Source: Coriobacteriia bacterium
Lineage (GTDB): Bacteria > Actinomycetota > Coriobacteriia > Coriobacteriales > Atopobiaceae
DNA length: 64,000 nucleotides
Assembly (NCBI GenBank): GCA_030530145.1
Contig: JAUMVN010000002.1
Span: 185,375-249,374, forward strand
Reading direction: 5' to 3'
Both the position numbers and the translations under genes were made by a program. Positions 42,046 to 52,324 of the stretch are shown here, piece after piece (the first letter of the stretch is position 1; each line of letters begins with the position of its first letter). A model generated the notes under the pieces. That model ran no database searches, was not told where the DNA came from, and saw nothing but the letters and a program-made list of their open reading frames with translations.

Positions 42046-43071
42046 ATGGCAGTAAAGGTTGCTATTAACGGCTTTGGTCGCATCGGCCGTCTGGCTTTCC
42101 GCCAGATGTTCGGTCACGAGGGCTCCGAGATCGTCGCCATCAACGACCTCACCTCCCCCGACATGCTCGCTTACCTGCTGAAGTACGACTCCACGCAGGG
42201 CAACTACTCCCGTGACCACAAGGTCGAGGCCACCGAGGACTCCATCGTCGTCGACGGCAAGGAGATCAAGATCTACAAGGAGGCCGACGCCAACAACCTT
42301 CCTTGGGGCGACCTCGACGTCGACGTCGTGCTCGAGTGCACCGGCTTCTACACCTCCAAGGCCAAGGCCCAGGCCCACATCAACGCCGGCGCCAAGAAGG
42401 TCGTCATCTCCGCTCCCGCGGGCAACGACCTGCCGACCATCGTCTTCAACGTCAACCACGAGCAGCTGACCGCTGAGGACAACATCATCTCCGCCGCTTC
42501 CTGCACCACCAACTGCCTCGCCCCGATGGCCAAGGGCCTGAACGACTTCGCCCCCATCGTCTCCGGCATCATGACCACCATCCACGCCTTCACCGGCGAC
42601 CAGATGCCGCTCGACGGCCCGCAGCGCAAGGGCAACAAGCGTCGTTCCCGCGCCTGCTCCGAGAACATCGTCCCGAACTCCACCGGTGCCGCCAAGGCCA
42701 TCGGCCTCGTTCTCCCCGAGCTCAACGGCAAGCTGATCGGCGCCGCCCAGCGCGTCCCGACCCCGACCGGCTCCCTCACCAACCTCTACGCCGTCGTCGA
42801 TAAGGTCGTCACCGTCGACGAGGTCAACGCCGCTATGAAGGCCTACGCCGAGTCCATCCCCGAGACCTTCGCCTACAACGAGGACGAGATCGTCTCCCGC
42901 GACATCGTCGGCGAGACCCACGGCTCCATCTTCGACGCCACCCAGACCATGGTCCAGGACCTCGGCAACGGCCAGTCCCTCGTCCAGGTCACCTCTTGGT
43001 ACGACAACGAGAACTCCTATACCTCTCAGATGGTCCGCACCATCAAGTACTTCGAGAAGTTCGTCGCGTAG
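42046..43071 (+). CDS. gapA: Glyceraldehyde-3-phosphate dehydrogenase
   Basis: The 341-residue NAD-dependent enzyme oxidises glyceraldehyde 3-phosphate to 1,3-bisphosphoglycerate. It shows [15 protein letters not shown] at the N-terminus, the catalytic Cys153 in [12 protein letters not shown], and the C-terminal [15 protein letters not shown] 42046 has AAAGGAGAAG upstream; an earlier in-frame ATG at 41980 would add an unconserved leader. A terminator-like hairpin separates it from pgk, so more gapA than pgk mRNA is expected. Confidence 0.97.
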   Translation: MAVKVAINGFGRIGRLAFRQMFGHEGSEIVAINDLTSPDMLAYLLKYDSTQGNYSRDHKVEATEDSIVVDGKEIKIYKEADANNLPWGDLDVDVVLECTGFYTSKAKAQAHINAGAKKVVISAPAGNDLPTIVFNVNHEQLTAEDNIISAASCTTNCLAPMAKGLNDFAPIVSGIMTTIHAFTGDQMPLDGPQRKGNKRRSRACSENIVPNSTGAAKAIGLVLPELNGKLIGAAQRVPTPTGSLTNLYAVVDKVVTVDEVNAAMKAYAESIPETFAYNEDEIVSRDIVGETHGSIFDATQTMVQDLGNGQSLVQVTSWYDNENSYTSQMVRTIKYFEKFVA

Positions 43072-43095
43072 TTCTCGCTCCGACCTTAGCTTCAG

Positions 43096-43144
43096 CAGGG
43101 GCGCGGTCGCAGCTTTCGGGCCGCGTCCGCGCCCCTTCTCTTTT
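43096..43144 (+). terminator. Intercistronic terminator/attenuator between gapA and pgk
   Basis: A 9-bp stem (43098-43106 with 43127-43135) around a 20-base loop is followed by TTCTCTTTT. Confidence 0.65.
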
Positions 43145-43168
43145 GTCCCTATGCAAAAGGAGTAACGC

Positions 43169-44359
43169 ATGGCATTCACCAAGAAGACCGTCCGCGACGC
43201 CGACGTCGACGGCAAGCGCGTCCTTATGCGCGTTGACTTCAACGTGCCCCTGAAGGACGGCGTCGTCACCGACGACACCCGCGTTCGCGCGGCCATCCCC
43301 ACCATCCAGTACCTCAAGGAGCACAACGCCAAGGTCATCCTCATGAGCCACCTCGGCCGCCCTGACGGCACCGGCTTCCAGCCCGAGCTCTCCCTGCGCC
43401 CCGCCGCCGAGAAGCTCGCCGAGCTCACCGGCTATGAGGTCAAGTTCGTCGAGGACACCTACGGCGAGAAGGCCGCCGAGGCCGTCGCCGCCCTCGAGCC
43501 GGGCGACATCCTGGTCCTCGAGAACGTCCGCTTCGACAAGCGCGAGAAGAAGAACGACCCCGAGATCGCCAAGACCCTCGCCTCCTACGGCGACGTCTTC
43601 GTCCTCGACGCCTTCGGCACCGCTCACCGTGCCCAGGGCTCCGTCGTCGGCCCCGCCGCTTATCTCCCCGCGTACGCCGGCTTCCTGCTCGAGAAGGAGG
43701 TCGATACCCTCACCGGCATCTTCGCCGACCCCGAGCGCCCCTTCGTCGCCATCGTCGGCGGCTCCAAGGTGTCCTCCAAGATCGGCGTCCTCGATCACCT
43801 CATCGACTCCGCCGACACCCTGATCATCGGCGGCGGCATGGCCTACACCTTCTTCCTGGCCAAGGGCTACACCGTCGGCTCCTCCCTCAAGGAGGAGGAT
43901 TGGGTCGAGCGCGCTGGCGACATGCTGAAGAAGGCCGAGGACAAGGGCGTCAAGATCCTTCTCCCCGTCGACAACGTCGTCGCCGACCACTTCGGTGAGG
44001 ACGCCGAGGGCGAGATCGTCGACTCCGACAAGATCCCCGACGACCGCATGGGCATGGACATCGGCCCGAAGACCCGCGAGCTCTATGCCGAGGCCATCAA
44101 GGGCGCCAAGACCGTCTTCTGGAACGGCCCCATGGGCGTCTTCGAGATGGATCAGTTCGCCGCCGGCACCGAGGCCGTCTGCCGCGCCGTTGCCGACTCC
44201 GACTGCACGTCCATCATCGGCGGCGGCGACTCCGTCGCGGCCGTGAACAAGTTCGGCCTGGCCGACAAGATGAGCTGGATCTCCACCGGCGGTGGCGCTT
44301 CCATGGAGCTCGTCGAGGGCAAGGCTCTTCCTGGAGTGGAGGCGCTTCTCGATGCGTAA
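43169..44359 (+). CDS. pgk: Phosphoglycerate kinase
   Basis: The 396-residue enzyme makes ATP from 1,3-bisphosphoglycerate. Standard blocks are RVDFNVPLKDG, SHLGRPDG, LENVRF, DAFGTAHR and the nucleotide-binding GGGDSVAAVNKFG with STGGGASMELVEG. ATG 43169 follows AAAAGGAG. Its last codons overlap the start of tpiA by eight bases, coupling their translation. Confidence 0.97.
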   Translation: MAFTKKTVRDADVDGKRVLMRVDFNVPLKDGVVTDDTRVRAAIPTIQYLKEHNAKVILMSHLGRPDGTGFQPELSLRPAAEKLAELTGYEVKFVEDTYGEKAAEAVAALEPGDILVLENVRFDKREKKNDPEIAKTLASYGDVFVLDAFGTAHRAQGSVVGPAAYLPAYAGFLLEKEVDTLTGIFADPERPFVAIVGGSKVSSKIGVLDHLIDSADTLIIGGGMAYTFFLAKGYTVGSSLKEEDWVERAGDMLKKAEDKGVKILLPVDNVVADHFGEDAEGEIVDSDKIPDDRMGMDIGPKTRELYAEAIKGAKTVFWNGPMGVFEMDQFAAGTEAVCRAVADSDCTSIIGGGDSVAAVNKFGLADKMSWISTGGGASMELVEGKALPGVEALLDA

Positions 44360-45119
44360 GCTGATGATTGCCGGCAACTGGAAGATGAACAAGACCTACA
44401 CCGAGGGCGTCGTCCTCGCTCAGGGCCTTGCCGACGAGCTCAAGGACGCGGACGTCAAGGTCGACGTCGTCGTCTGCCCGCCGACCGTCGACCTCAAGGG
44501 CGTCTCCGAGGTCATCGACCAGGCTTCCGCCCCCTTCGCGCTCGGCGCGCAGAACGTCTACTTCGAGGAGTCCGGCGCCTTCACCGGCGAGACCGCTCCC
44601 TCCATGCTCGAGGCCGTCAACGCGACCTACTGCATCATCGGCCACTCCGAGCGCCGCGGCTACTTCGGCGAGACCGACGAGGACATCAACAAGAAGGCCA
44701 AGGTCCTCATGGCCCACGGCATCGTCCCCATCAGCTGCTGCGGCGAGCCCCTCGAGGTCCGCGAGGCCGGCACCCACGTCGAGTTCGTCGTCGACCAGAT
44801 CAAGAAGGACACCGAGGACCTCGAGATCACCGACCCCTCCAAGTACGTGATCGCCTACGAGCCCATCTGGGCCATCGGCACCGGCAAGACCGCCACGGCA
44901 GATGACGCCCAGGAGGTCTGCGGCGCCATCCGCGAGACCCTGGTTGAGATCTTCGGCCAGGAGACCGCCGACGGCATCCGCGTCCTCTATGGCGGCTCCG
45001 CCAAGCCTGAGAACATCGCCGAGCTCGTCGCCAAGCCCGACGTGGACGGTGCCCTCGTGGGCGGCGCTTCCCTCAAGGCCGCCGACTTCGCCTCCATGGT
45101 CGTTAAGGCAGGCGAGTAG
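44352..45119 (+). CDS. tpiA: Triosephosphate isomerase
   Basis: The 255-residue TIM barrel interconverts dihydroxyacetone phosphate and glyceraldehyde 3-phosphate. Asn and Lys of AGNWKMN, the catalytic His in IGHSERR, Glu in AYEPIWAIGTG and the YGGSAKPEN phosphate loop are all present. Start ATG 44352 (MRKLMIAGNWKMN) lies within the end of pgk, with GGAGTGGAGG upstream. gpmI begins five bases after the stop. Confidence 0.97.
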   Translation: MRKLMIAGNWKMNKTYTEGVVLAQGLADELKDADVKVDVVVCPPTVDLKGVSEVIDQASAPFALGAQNVYFEESGAFTGETAPSMLEAVNATYCIIGHSERRGYFGETDEDINKKAKVLMAHGIVPISCCGEPLEVREAGTHVEFVVDQIKKDTEDLEITDPSKYVIAYEPIWAIGTGKTATADDAQEVCGAIRETLVEIFGQETADGIRVLYGGSAKPENIAELVAKPDVDGALVGGASLKAADFASMVVKAGE

Positions 45120-45124
45120 CCCTT

Positions 45125-46678
45125 ATGACGCAGCGTCATCTTCCCGCGATTCTGATCATCATGGACGGGTGCGGCCTGGCCCCCGAGGGCGCGGACAACG
45201 CCGTCGCGGCCGCCAACACCCCGTTCATCGATAGTCTCTACGCGAAGTACCCCCACACCACCCTCGGCGCCTCCGGCGAGGACGTGGGCCTTCCCGACGG
45301 CCAGATGGGCAACTCCGAGGTCGGCCACCTGAACATCGGCGCCGGCCGTATCGTCTTCCAGGAGCTCTCGCGCATCAACAACGCCATCAAGGACGGCTCC
45401 ATCAACGAGAACGAGGTCTTCGTCCGCGCTATGGACGACGTCAAGGCCGAGGGCAAGACCCTGCACCTCATGGGCCTCATGAGCCCGGGCGGCGTGCACT
45501 CCCACATGGACCACGTCAAGGCCCTGGTCGAGATGGCCGCCAACCGCGGCGTCAAGACCGTGCGCGTCCACGCGTTCATGGACGGCCGCGACGTCGACCC
45601 GCAGTCCGGCGCCGGCTACGTCGCCGAGTTCTGCGACTTCCTCAAGGAGCTCGCCGAGAAGACCGGCGTCGACGCTCGCGTCGCCACCGTCTCCGGCCGC
45701 TACTGGGCCATGGACCGCGACAACCGCTGGGAGCGCGTCCAGCGCGCCTACGACGTCATCGTCAACGCGTCCGACGCCGAGGCCTGCCCGGTCGAGGGCA
45801 TCAAGGCCTACTACGAGAAGGACCCGCGCGGCGACGAGTTCGTCGAGCCCTTCGCGTGCCACAACGAGGGCGTGCACGCCGGCGACGCCGTTATCTTCTT
45901 CAACTTCCGTCCCGACCGCGCCCGTCAGATGACCCGCGTGTTCTCCGACGAGAAGTTCGACGGCTTCGAGCGCGAGCAGATCAAGCTCTCGCACTTCGTG
46001 ACCATGACCGAGTACGACCCCACGTTCGACGTCGAGGTGGCCTTCCCCAAGACCTTCCCCGAGAACGTGCTCGCCGACGTCATCGCCCAGAACGGCCTGA
46101 AGCAGCTCCACACCGCCGAGACCGAGAAGTACGCCCACGTGACGTTCTTCATGAACGGCGGCATCGAGGAGCCGAAGGAGGGCGAGGAGCGCGTGCTCGT
46201 CGCCTCCCCGAAGGTCGCCACCTATGACCTCAAGCCCGAGATGAGCGCCCCTGAGGTCACCGAGAAGCTCGTCGCGGCCATCAACGAGGACCGCGCGGAC
46301 TTCTACATCGTGAACTTCGCGAACTGCGACATGGTCGGCCACACCGGCGTGTTCGAGGCGGCCGTCAAGGCCGTCGAGGCCACCGACGAGGCCCTCTCCA
46401 AGGTCGTCCCCGCCATCCTCGCCAAGGGCGGCTTCGCGCTGATCACCGCCGACCACGGCAACGCGGACCACATGTTCGACGTCGACGCCGAGGGCGAGAA
46501 GCACCCCTTCACCGCCCACACCACCAACCGCGTCCCGTTCATCATCGTGTCCGACAAGGCCAAGCTCACGGGCATCGAGGACGGTCGTCTCTCCGACATC
46601 GCCCCGACGATGCTCACCATGGCCGGCCTCGAGCCTTCCGCCGAGATGACGGGCCGCGTGCTCGCCACCGAGGAGTAA
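45125..46678 (+). CDS. gpmI: Cofactor-independent phosphoglycerate mutase
   Basis: The 517-residue alkaline-phosphatase-superfamily enzyme interconverts 3- and 2-phosphoglycerate using two Mn2+. The metal-bound serine is in MGNSEVGHLNIGAGR. FMDGRDVDP, NFRPDRARQM and the C-terminal TADHGNADHMFD metal ligands are clear. It completes the gap-pgk-tpi-gpm run. A strong terminator follows. Confidence 0.97.
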   Translation: MTQRHLPAILIIMDGCGLAPEGADNAVAAANTPFIDSLYAKYPHTTLGASGEDVGLPDGQMGNSEVGHLNIGAGRIVFQELSRINNAIKDGSINENEVFVRAMDDVKAEGKTLHLMGLMSPGGVHSHMDHVKALVEMAANRGVKTVRVHAFMDGRDVDPQSGAGYVAEFCDFLKELAEKTGVDARVATVSGRYWAMDRDNRWERVQRAYDVIVNASDAEACPVEGIKAYYEKDPRGDEFVEPFACHNEGVHAGDAVIFFNFRPDRARQMTRVFSDEKFDGFEREQIKLSHFVTMTEYDPTFDVEVAFPKTFPENVLADVIAQNGLKQLHTAETEKYAHVTFFMNGGIEEPKEGEERVLVASPKVATYDLKPEMSAPEVTEKLVAAINEDRADFYIVNFANCDMVGHTGVFEAAVKAVEATDEALSKVVPAILAKGGFALITADHGNADHMFDVDAEGEKHPFTAHTTNRVPFIIVSDKAKLTGIEDGRLSDIAPTMLTMAGLEPSAEMTGRVLATEE

Positions 46679-46705
46679 GAAGCCCCGAGGTTCCTTGCGC
46701 TAGGG

Positions 46706-46745
46706 GAAAGGCCGTCGCCGCTATCTGGCGACGGCCTTTCTTTTG
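46706..46745 (+). terminator. Rho-independent terminator of the glycolytic operon
   Basis: A perfect 14-bp stem (46706-46719 with 46727-46740) with a seven-base loop is followed by TTTTGTT. Confidence 0.93.
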
Positions 46746-46880
46746 TTGGGTAGCATGGGCGGAGGGGCGGGCCGGCTTGGACTGAGGGCATATGGTGAGA
46801 CGCTCCCTCGAGCATCGGCTGGTGGTCGCATTGTGCTAGACTTCGAATTTGTATGAACCGAGCTCTGATTAGGAGTCCTC

Positions 46881-47132
46881 TTGAACCCGCTGAACATCGT
46901 CCTCACCGTGCTTCTCATCGTCTCCGGCGTCCTCACCGTCATCCTCGTGCTTATGCACTCCGGCAAGGGCACCGGCGTCTCCGACATGATCGCGTCGTCC
47001 ATGTACAACGCTGCCTCCGGCTCCGGCATCTGGGAGAAGAACCTCGATCGCCTCACCGTCATCACCACCACGGTCTTCATCCTGTGCGCCATCGTGATGG
47101 CCATCACCTTCCCGGTCGGAACCATCGGCTAA
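46881..47132 (+). CDS. secG: Preprotein translocase subunit SecG
   Basis: The 83-residue protein has two membrane helices (NIVLTVLLIVSGVLTVILVLM... and VITTTVFILCAIVMAI) around the loop HSGKGTGVSDMI, as expected for SecG, which assists SecYEG export. The start is TTG 46881, with TAGGAG ten bases upstream; no ATG fits. It has its own terminator. Confidence 0.93.
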   Translation: MNPLNIVLTVLLIVSGVLTVILVLMHSGKGTGVSDMIASSMYNAASGSGIWEKNLDRLTVITTTVFILCAIVMAITFPVGTIG

Positions 47133-47162
47133 GGCAATCCAAGGAAACTGATTAGTATTTCA

Positions 47163-47190
47163 GAGAAGACGGGTGACCGTCTTCTTTTTT
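47163..47190 (+). terminator. Rho-independent terminator of secG
   Basis: GAAGACGG-GTGA-CCGTCTTC (47165-47184), extended by flanking pairs, is followed by six T residues. Confidence 0.93.
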
Positions 47191-47228
47191 CGGTAAAAGG
47201 CAGTGCTTTGTTAAAACGGACGTAACAA

Positions 47229-47258
47229 TTGACAAAATGTCAAAAGGACTGCCCTAAA
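47229..47258 (+). promoter_or_regulatory. oppA promoter with a palindrome over the -35 box
   Basis: TTGACA-AAA-TGTCAA (47229-47243) is a perfect palindrome whose left half is a consensus -35 box. A weak -10 (CCTAAA, 47253-47258) lies 18 bases on. A protein bound to the palindrome would block RNA polymerase. Confidence 0.5.
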
Positions 47259-47287
47259 GTGCGATAGTTTGTTTGGACCTTATACAG

Positions 47288-47351
47288 ACACGGTAACCCC
47301 GTGTAAGGGAAGTACGGGCTTAAGAGGGCATACAGGATGCCCCGGCCCGTA
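47288..47351 (+). promoter_or_regulatory. Two-hairpin structured leader of oppA
   Basis: Hairpin 1 is ACACGG/CCGTGT (47288-47304). Hairpin 2 pairs TACGGGC (47313-47319) with GCCCGTA (47345-47351) and nests GGGCAT/ATGCCC inside. The ribosome site AGGAGGAGG follows at once. I match it to no known riboswitch class. Confidence 0.5.
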
Positions 47352-47369
47352 TAGCAGGAGGAGGATTAT

Positions 47370-49016
47370 ATGGCTCTCGACAGGTTTGGTGGCGTTGTCT
47401 CTCGTCGCACCTTTGTCCAGGGTGGCCTCGCTGCCAGCGCTCTTGCTGCTCTCGCCGGTTGCGGCAAGAACAGCTCCAGCACCAGCGGCTCCACCGACAC
47501 CGCTTCTGCCGGCGGTACCTTCAAGTTCTACATCTCCGACCCCGTCGCTATCGACCCCTACAACCTTCAGGAGTCTGAGGGCACCCAGGTCGGTCACTGC
47601 CTCTTCGACTCCCTCGTGAGCTACGACTGGACCAAGTCCGAGGTCGTTCCCGCCGCGGCCGAGTCCTGGACCGTCTCCGACGACGGCACGGTCTTCACCT
47701 TCACCCTGAAGGAGGCCAAGTTCCACAACGGCGACGCCGTGGACGCCGCTTCCTTCAAGCGCGGCTGGGAGCGCCTTGCCGACCCCAGCATGGAGACCCC
47801 CGGCGAGATCGGCTACCACCTTGCCCCCGTCGCCGGCTATGAGGCCTTCTCCAAGGGCGAGGCCACCGAGATCACCGGCCTCGTCGCCAAGGACGACAAG
47901 ACCTTCGAGGTCACCCTCACCGACCCGATGGCCGACTTCCTGATCGTCTGCTGCCACCCCGGCCTTGCCCCCGTTCCCCAGGCGGCCCTCGACGACCCCG
48001 CGTCCTTCCTGCTCTCCCCGATCGGCAACGGCGCCTTCAAGATGGACGGCAAGTGGGAGTCCGGCCAGTATATCAACGTCGTCCGCAACGACGACTATTA
48101 CGGCGACGCCGCTAAGCTCGACGCCATCAACTTCTCTATCCAGAAGGACCCGAAGACCGCTCTGAGCGAGTTCAAGGCCGGCAACATGGACTTCTGCCAG
48201 ATGCCCACCGGACAGATCAAGGAGCTCATGTCCGAGTACGGCGAGTCCGAGGACGGCTACACCGTGACCCCGGGCAAGCAGTGCCTCACCGGCGCCGAGG
48301 GCTCCATCTACTACCTCGTCCTCAACATGGACGACCCGACCATGCAGGACGCCAACGTCCGCCACGCCATGTCCCTGGCCATCAACCGCCAGAACATCGT
48401 CGACACCCTCTTCGAGGGCGTGCGCGAGCCTGCCGACAACATCTTCCCGCCGATCATCGACGACAAGGCCAACGCCTGGCAGTACGCCAAGTACGACAAG
48501 GACGCCGCCCAGAAGATCATGGACGACAACGGCCTCGCCGGCACTCAGATCACCCTGTCCTACAGCTCCGGCGGCGGCCACGAGGACATCATGTCCTGCA
48601 TCCAGGCCGACCTCGAGGCCGTGGGCTTCTCCGTGTCCCAGCAGTCCCAGGAGTGGGCGGCTTACCTCTCCGGCCTGACCGACGGCTCCTTCCAGGTCGG
48701 CCGTCTCGGCTGGATCGCCGACTACCCGACCATGGACAACTTCATCTACCCGAACTTCTTCTCGACCGCGGACAACAACTACTCCCGTTACAACAACCCC
48801 GCGGTTGACGCCGACACCCTGGTCGCCCGCCAGATCGTCGACGAGGAGGCCCGCAAGGAAGCCTACCGCGCCATCAACGACGAGGTCGCCGAGGACACGC
48901 CGATCATCCCGATCATGTTCTACTCTCACGTCCACCTCGGCTCCGAGCGCGTCAAGTCCCTGTACTACGATGCCCAGGGCAAGGCCGATCTCAAGAACGC
49001 CGAGCTCTCCGCTTAA
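47370..49016 (+). CDS. oppA: Oligopeptide-binding lipoprotein (family 5 solute-binding protein)
   Basis: The 548-residue exported protein has twin arginines (SRRTFVQGG) and a lipobox LAALAGC at its N-terminus, then a Ser/Thr linker and the family 5 fold. The fold is recognised by FTLKEAKFHNGDAVDAASFKRGWER and VRHAMSLAINRQNI, quoted in part. With oppBCDF it should deliver oligopeptides to the membrane channel. ATG 47370 follows AGGAGGAGG. Its own promoter, a leader and a following hairpin set it apart from the permease genes. Confidence 0.92.
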   Translation: MALDRFGGVVSRRTFVQGGLAASALAALAGCGKNSSSTSGSTDTASAGGTFKFYISDPVAIDPYNLQESEGTQVGHCLFDSLVSYDWTKSEVVPAAAESWTVSDDGTVFTFTLKEAKFHNGDAVDAASFKRGWERLADPSMETPGEIGYHLAPVAGYEAFSKGEATEITGLVAKDDKTFEVTLTDPMADFLIVCCHPGLAPVPQAALDDPASFLLSPIGNGAFKMDGKWESGQYINVVRNDDYYGDAAKLDAINFSIQKDPKTALSEFKAGNMDFCQMPTGQIKELMSEYGESEDGYTVTPGKQCLTGAEGSIYYLVLNMDDPTMQDANVRHAMSLAINRQNIVDTLFEGVREPADNIFPPIIDDKANAWQYAKYDKDAAQKIMDDNGLAGTQITLSYSSGGGHEDIMSCIQADLEAVGFSVSQQSQEWAAYLSGLTDGSFQVGRLGWIADYPTMDNFIYPNFFSTADNNYSRYNNPAVDADTLVARQIVDEEARKEAYRAINDEVAEDTPIIPIMFYSHVHLGSERVKSLYYDAQGKADLKNAELSA

Positions 49017-49060
49017 GCGTTAGGCCGACGGTCTTGATTTTTTAGGACATAAAGAGCGGC

Positions 49061-49101
49061 ACGGGACATCGGCTTATGACGGCCGATGTCCCGTTGTCGT
49101 T
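49061..49101 (+). terminator. Attenuating hairpin between oppA and oppB
   Basis: A perfect 12-bp stem (49061-49072 with 49083-49094) is followed by only a weak T-rich run (TGTCGTT). Partial termination would favour oppA mRNA. Confidence 0.55.
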
Positions 49102-49218
49102 GCGCGTCATTGGTTGTTGTGCTGTTGTCTGTCCTTCCGATGGAATGCGACGGCCTCGTGGGAAGGCCCGATAACAGCGCAACAAAGTCTAAAGTTTTAT
49201 CTGTAGAGGGGGGATATC

Positions 49219-50259
49219 GTGGGAAAGTACATCCTAAAGCGCGTCATTCAGTTCATCCCGGTCTTCCTGGGCGTGACGCTCATTCTCTTCGCGCTTGAGA
49301 ACATCGTTCCCGGCGATCCGATCAAGCTCATGGCCGGCGAGAAGAAACTCGACGCCCAGACCGAGCTCAACCTGCGCGTGACCTATCACTTGGTCGAGAC
49401 CGACGACGCTGGGAACGTCGTCTACGACGAGTCCGGCAATCCCGTCGAGACGCCTTTGTGGAAGCGCTACGTCATGTACGTCGGCGGCCTTGTGCAGGGC
49501 GACCTCGGCACTTCTTATCAGCGTAAGGGCCAGGCGGTCTCGGACATCCTGCTTTCGAAGTACCCCTACACGATCAAGCTCGCGGTCGTGGCCATCATTC
49601 TGGAGACGATCGTCGGCATAGGCGCCGGTATGATATCGGCCATCAAACGCTACTCGTTCTGGGATGTTCTGGTCACCCTGGTCACCTCCATCCTGGTGGC
49701 TATGCCGGCTTTCTGGCTCGGCATGCTGCTGCAGCTCTTCTTCGGCGTTGTCCTCAAGAACGCCACGGGCGGCGGATTCTACCTGCCCGTGTCCGCGGAC
49801 TTCTCGCCGTATGCGGAGTTCCAGGGCTGGGTCTACTACATCTTGCCGGCCGTCACCCTGGCCGCTGTGTCCACGGCGTACACCGCCCGCATCATGCGCT
49901 CGCAGCTCCTCGAGGTCATGAACCAGGACTATATCCGCACCGCGCGCGCCAAGGGCCTCTCCCGTCGCTCGGTGATCTGGCACCACGCGCTCAAGAACGC
50001 GCTCATCCCCGTCGTCACCTACATCGGCAACGACTTCGGAGCCATGATGGCCGGCGCCATCTTGACCGAGACGGTCTTCAACTGGCCGGGCGTGGGCAAC
50101 GAGACGTACCGCGCCATCTCGCAGCGAGACTGGCCGATCGTCCTCGGGTCGGTCACCGTCATCGTCGTGCTGGTCATGGTCATCAACCTGATCGTCGACG
50201 TGTCCTACGCGTTCCTTGACCCGCGCATCCGTTTTGACAACTCCGGCAAAGAGAACTAG
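49219..50259 (+). CDS. oppB: Oligopeptide ABC importer permease
   Basis: The 346-residue DppB/OppB permease has about six helices, the LENIVPGDPIKLMAGE N-terminal region, the GDLGTSYQ loop and the EAA loop MNQDYIRTARAKGLS. Start GTG 49219 has AGGGGGGAT upstream. oppC starts 13 bases after its stop. Confidence 0.95.
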   Translation: MGKYILKRVIQFIPVFLGVTLILFALENIVPGDPIKLMAGEKKLDAQTELNLRVTYHLVETDDAGNVVYDESGNPVETPLWKRYVMYVGGLVQGDLGTSYQRKGQAVSDILLSKYPYTIKLAVVAIILETIVGIGAGMISAIKRYSFWDVLVTLVTSILVAMPAFWLGMLLQLFFGVVLKNATGGGFYLPVSADFSPYAEFQGWVYYILPAVTLAAVSTAYTARIMRSQLLEVMNQDYIRTARAKGLSRRSVIWHHALKNALIPVVTYIGNDFGAMMAGAILTETVFNWPGVGNETYRAISQRDWPIVLGSVTVIVVLVMVINLIVDVSYAFLDPRIRFDNSGKEN

Positions 50260-50272
50260 GGAGGTGCACCGC

Positions 50273-51226
50273 ATGTCTGAAGAGACCAAGAACGACCTGG
50301 AGCAGGCCAACGACGAGCTCACGGCTCCCGCCAGCCCTAAGGCCACCAAGCCGGCCGAGGCCCGCACCCTTTGGAGGGATGCGTGGAAGCGCCTTAAGAA
50401 GAACAAGCTCGCCATGGTCGCCATCGTCTGGATCATTTTTATCGTCCTTGTGGCCCTGACGGCCGATCTCTGGGCCCCCCAGTGGCTGGGCGACCCCACG
50501 GCCGCCGACTCCACGACCATGACGGCGAACTCCCGACTGGCCCCCTCGCTCGAGCACCCCTTCGGCACCGACACCCTGGGCCGCGACGTCTTGTGCCGCG
50601 TCATCTACGGAGCGCGCGTCTCGCTCGCCGTCGGCCTTCTCGCCACCGCCATCTCCACGGCTATCGGCCTGGTCATGGGCGCCGTCGCGGCGTACTACGG
50701 CGGCATCTGGGACACCATCGTCATGCGCCTGGCCGACATCTTCATGGCCTTCCCGTACACGCTGTTCGTCATCGCGATGATCGCGGTCCTGGGCAACGGC
50801 ATCCAGAACGTCTTCATCGCCATCGGCCTTCTTGGCTGGCCCTCTATCGCGCGCGTGTTCCGCTCTGCGATCCTCTCGGTCAAGGAGAGCGACTACGTCG
50901 ACGCCGCCCGCGCCATGGGAGCCTCCGACCTGCGCATCATCGCCCGTCACATCTTCCCGAACTCCGTGGCCTCCATCGTGGTCTACGCCACGATGAGCAT
51001 CGGCGGCGCCATCCTCACCGAGTCGTCGCTGTCCTTCCTCGGCATGGGCGTCGTTCCCCCCGACCCGTCGTGGGGCAACCTCATTTCCGACGGCCAGACC
51101 TACCTGGCCACTCAGCCTTGGCTGATGATCATGCCCGGCCTGGCAATCCTCTCCACCGTCCTGGCGTTCACGCTGCTGGGCGATGGCCTGCGTGATGCCC
51201 TCGACGTCAAGATGAAGGACGCATAA
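50273..51226 (+). CDS. oppC: Oligopeptide ABC importer permease
   Basis: The 317-residue permease begins with a 45-residue hydrophilic tail, then a first helix and a large outer loop containing HPFGTDTLGRDVL, the OppC signature. The EAA loop is VKESDYVDAARAMGA. ATG 50273 follows GGGAGGTG. It is unfused, unlike the equivalent subunit in the nan-linked importer. Confidence 0.95.
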   Translation: MSEETKNDLEQANDELTAPASPKATKPAEARTLWRDAWKRLKKNKLAMVAIVWIIFIVLVALTADLWAPQWLGDPTAADSTTMTANSRLAPSLEHPFGTDTLGRDVLCRVIYGARVSLAVGLLATAISTAIGLVMGAVAAYYGGIWDTIVMRLADIFMAFPYTLFVIAMIAVLGNGIQNVFIAIGLLGWPSIARVFRSAILSVKESDYVDAARAMGASDLRIIARHIFPNSVASIVVYATMSIGGAILTESSLSFLGMGVVPPDPSWGNLISDGQTYLATQPWLMIMPGLAILSTVLAFTLLGDGLRDALDVKMKDA

Positions 51227-51229
51227 GCC

Positions 51230-52324
<1,095 letters not shown>

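Noticed and set aside
47288..47369. Known riboswitch upstream of oppA
   Set aside because: The hairpins do not match any aptamer core that I could identify with confidence; kept only as an unclassified structured leader.
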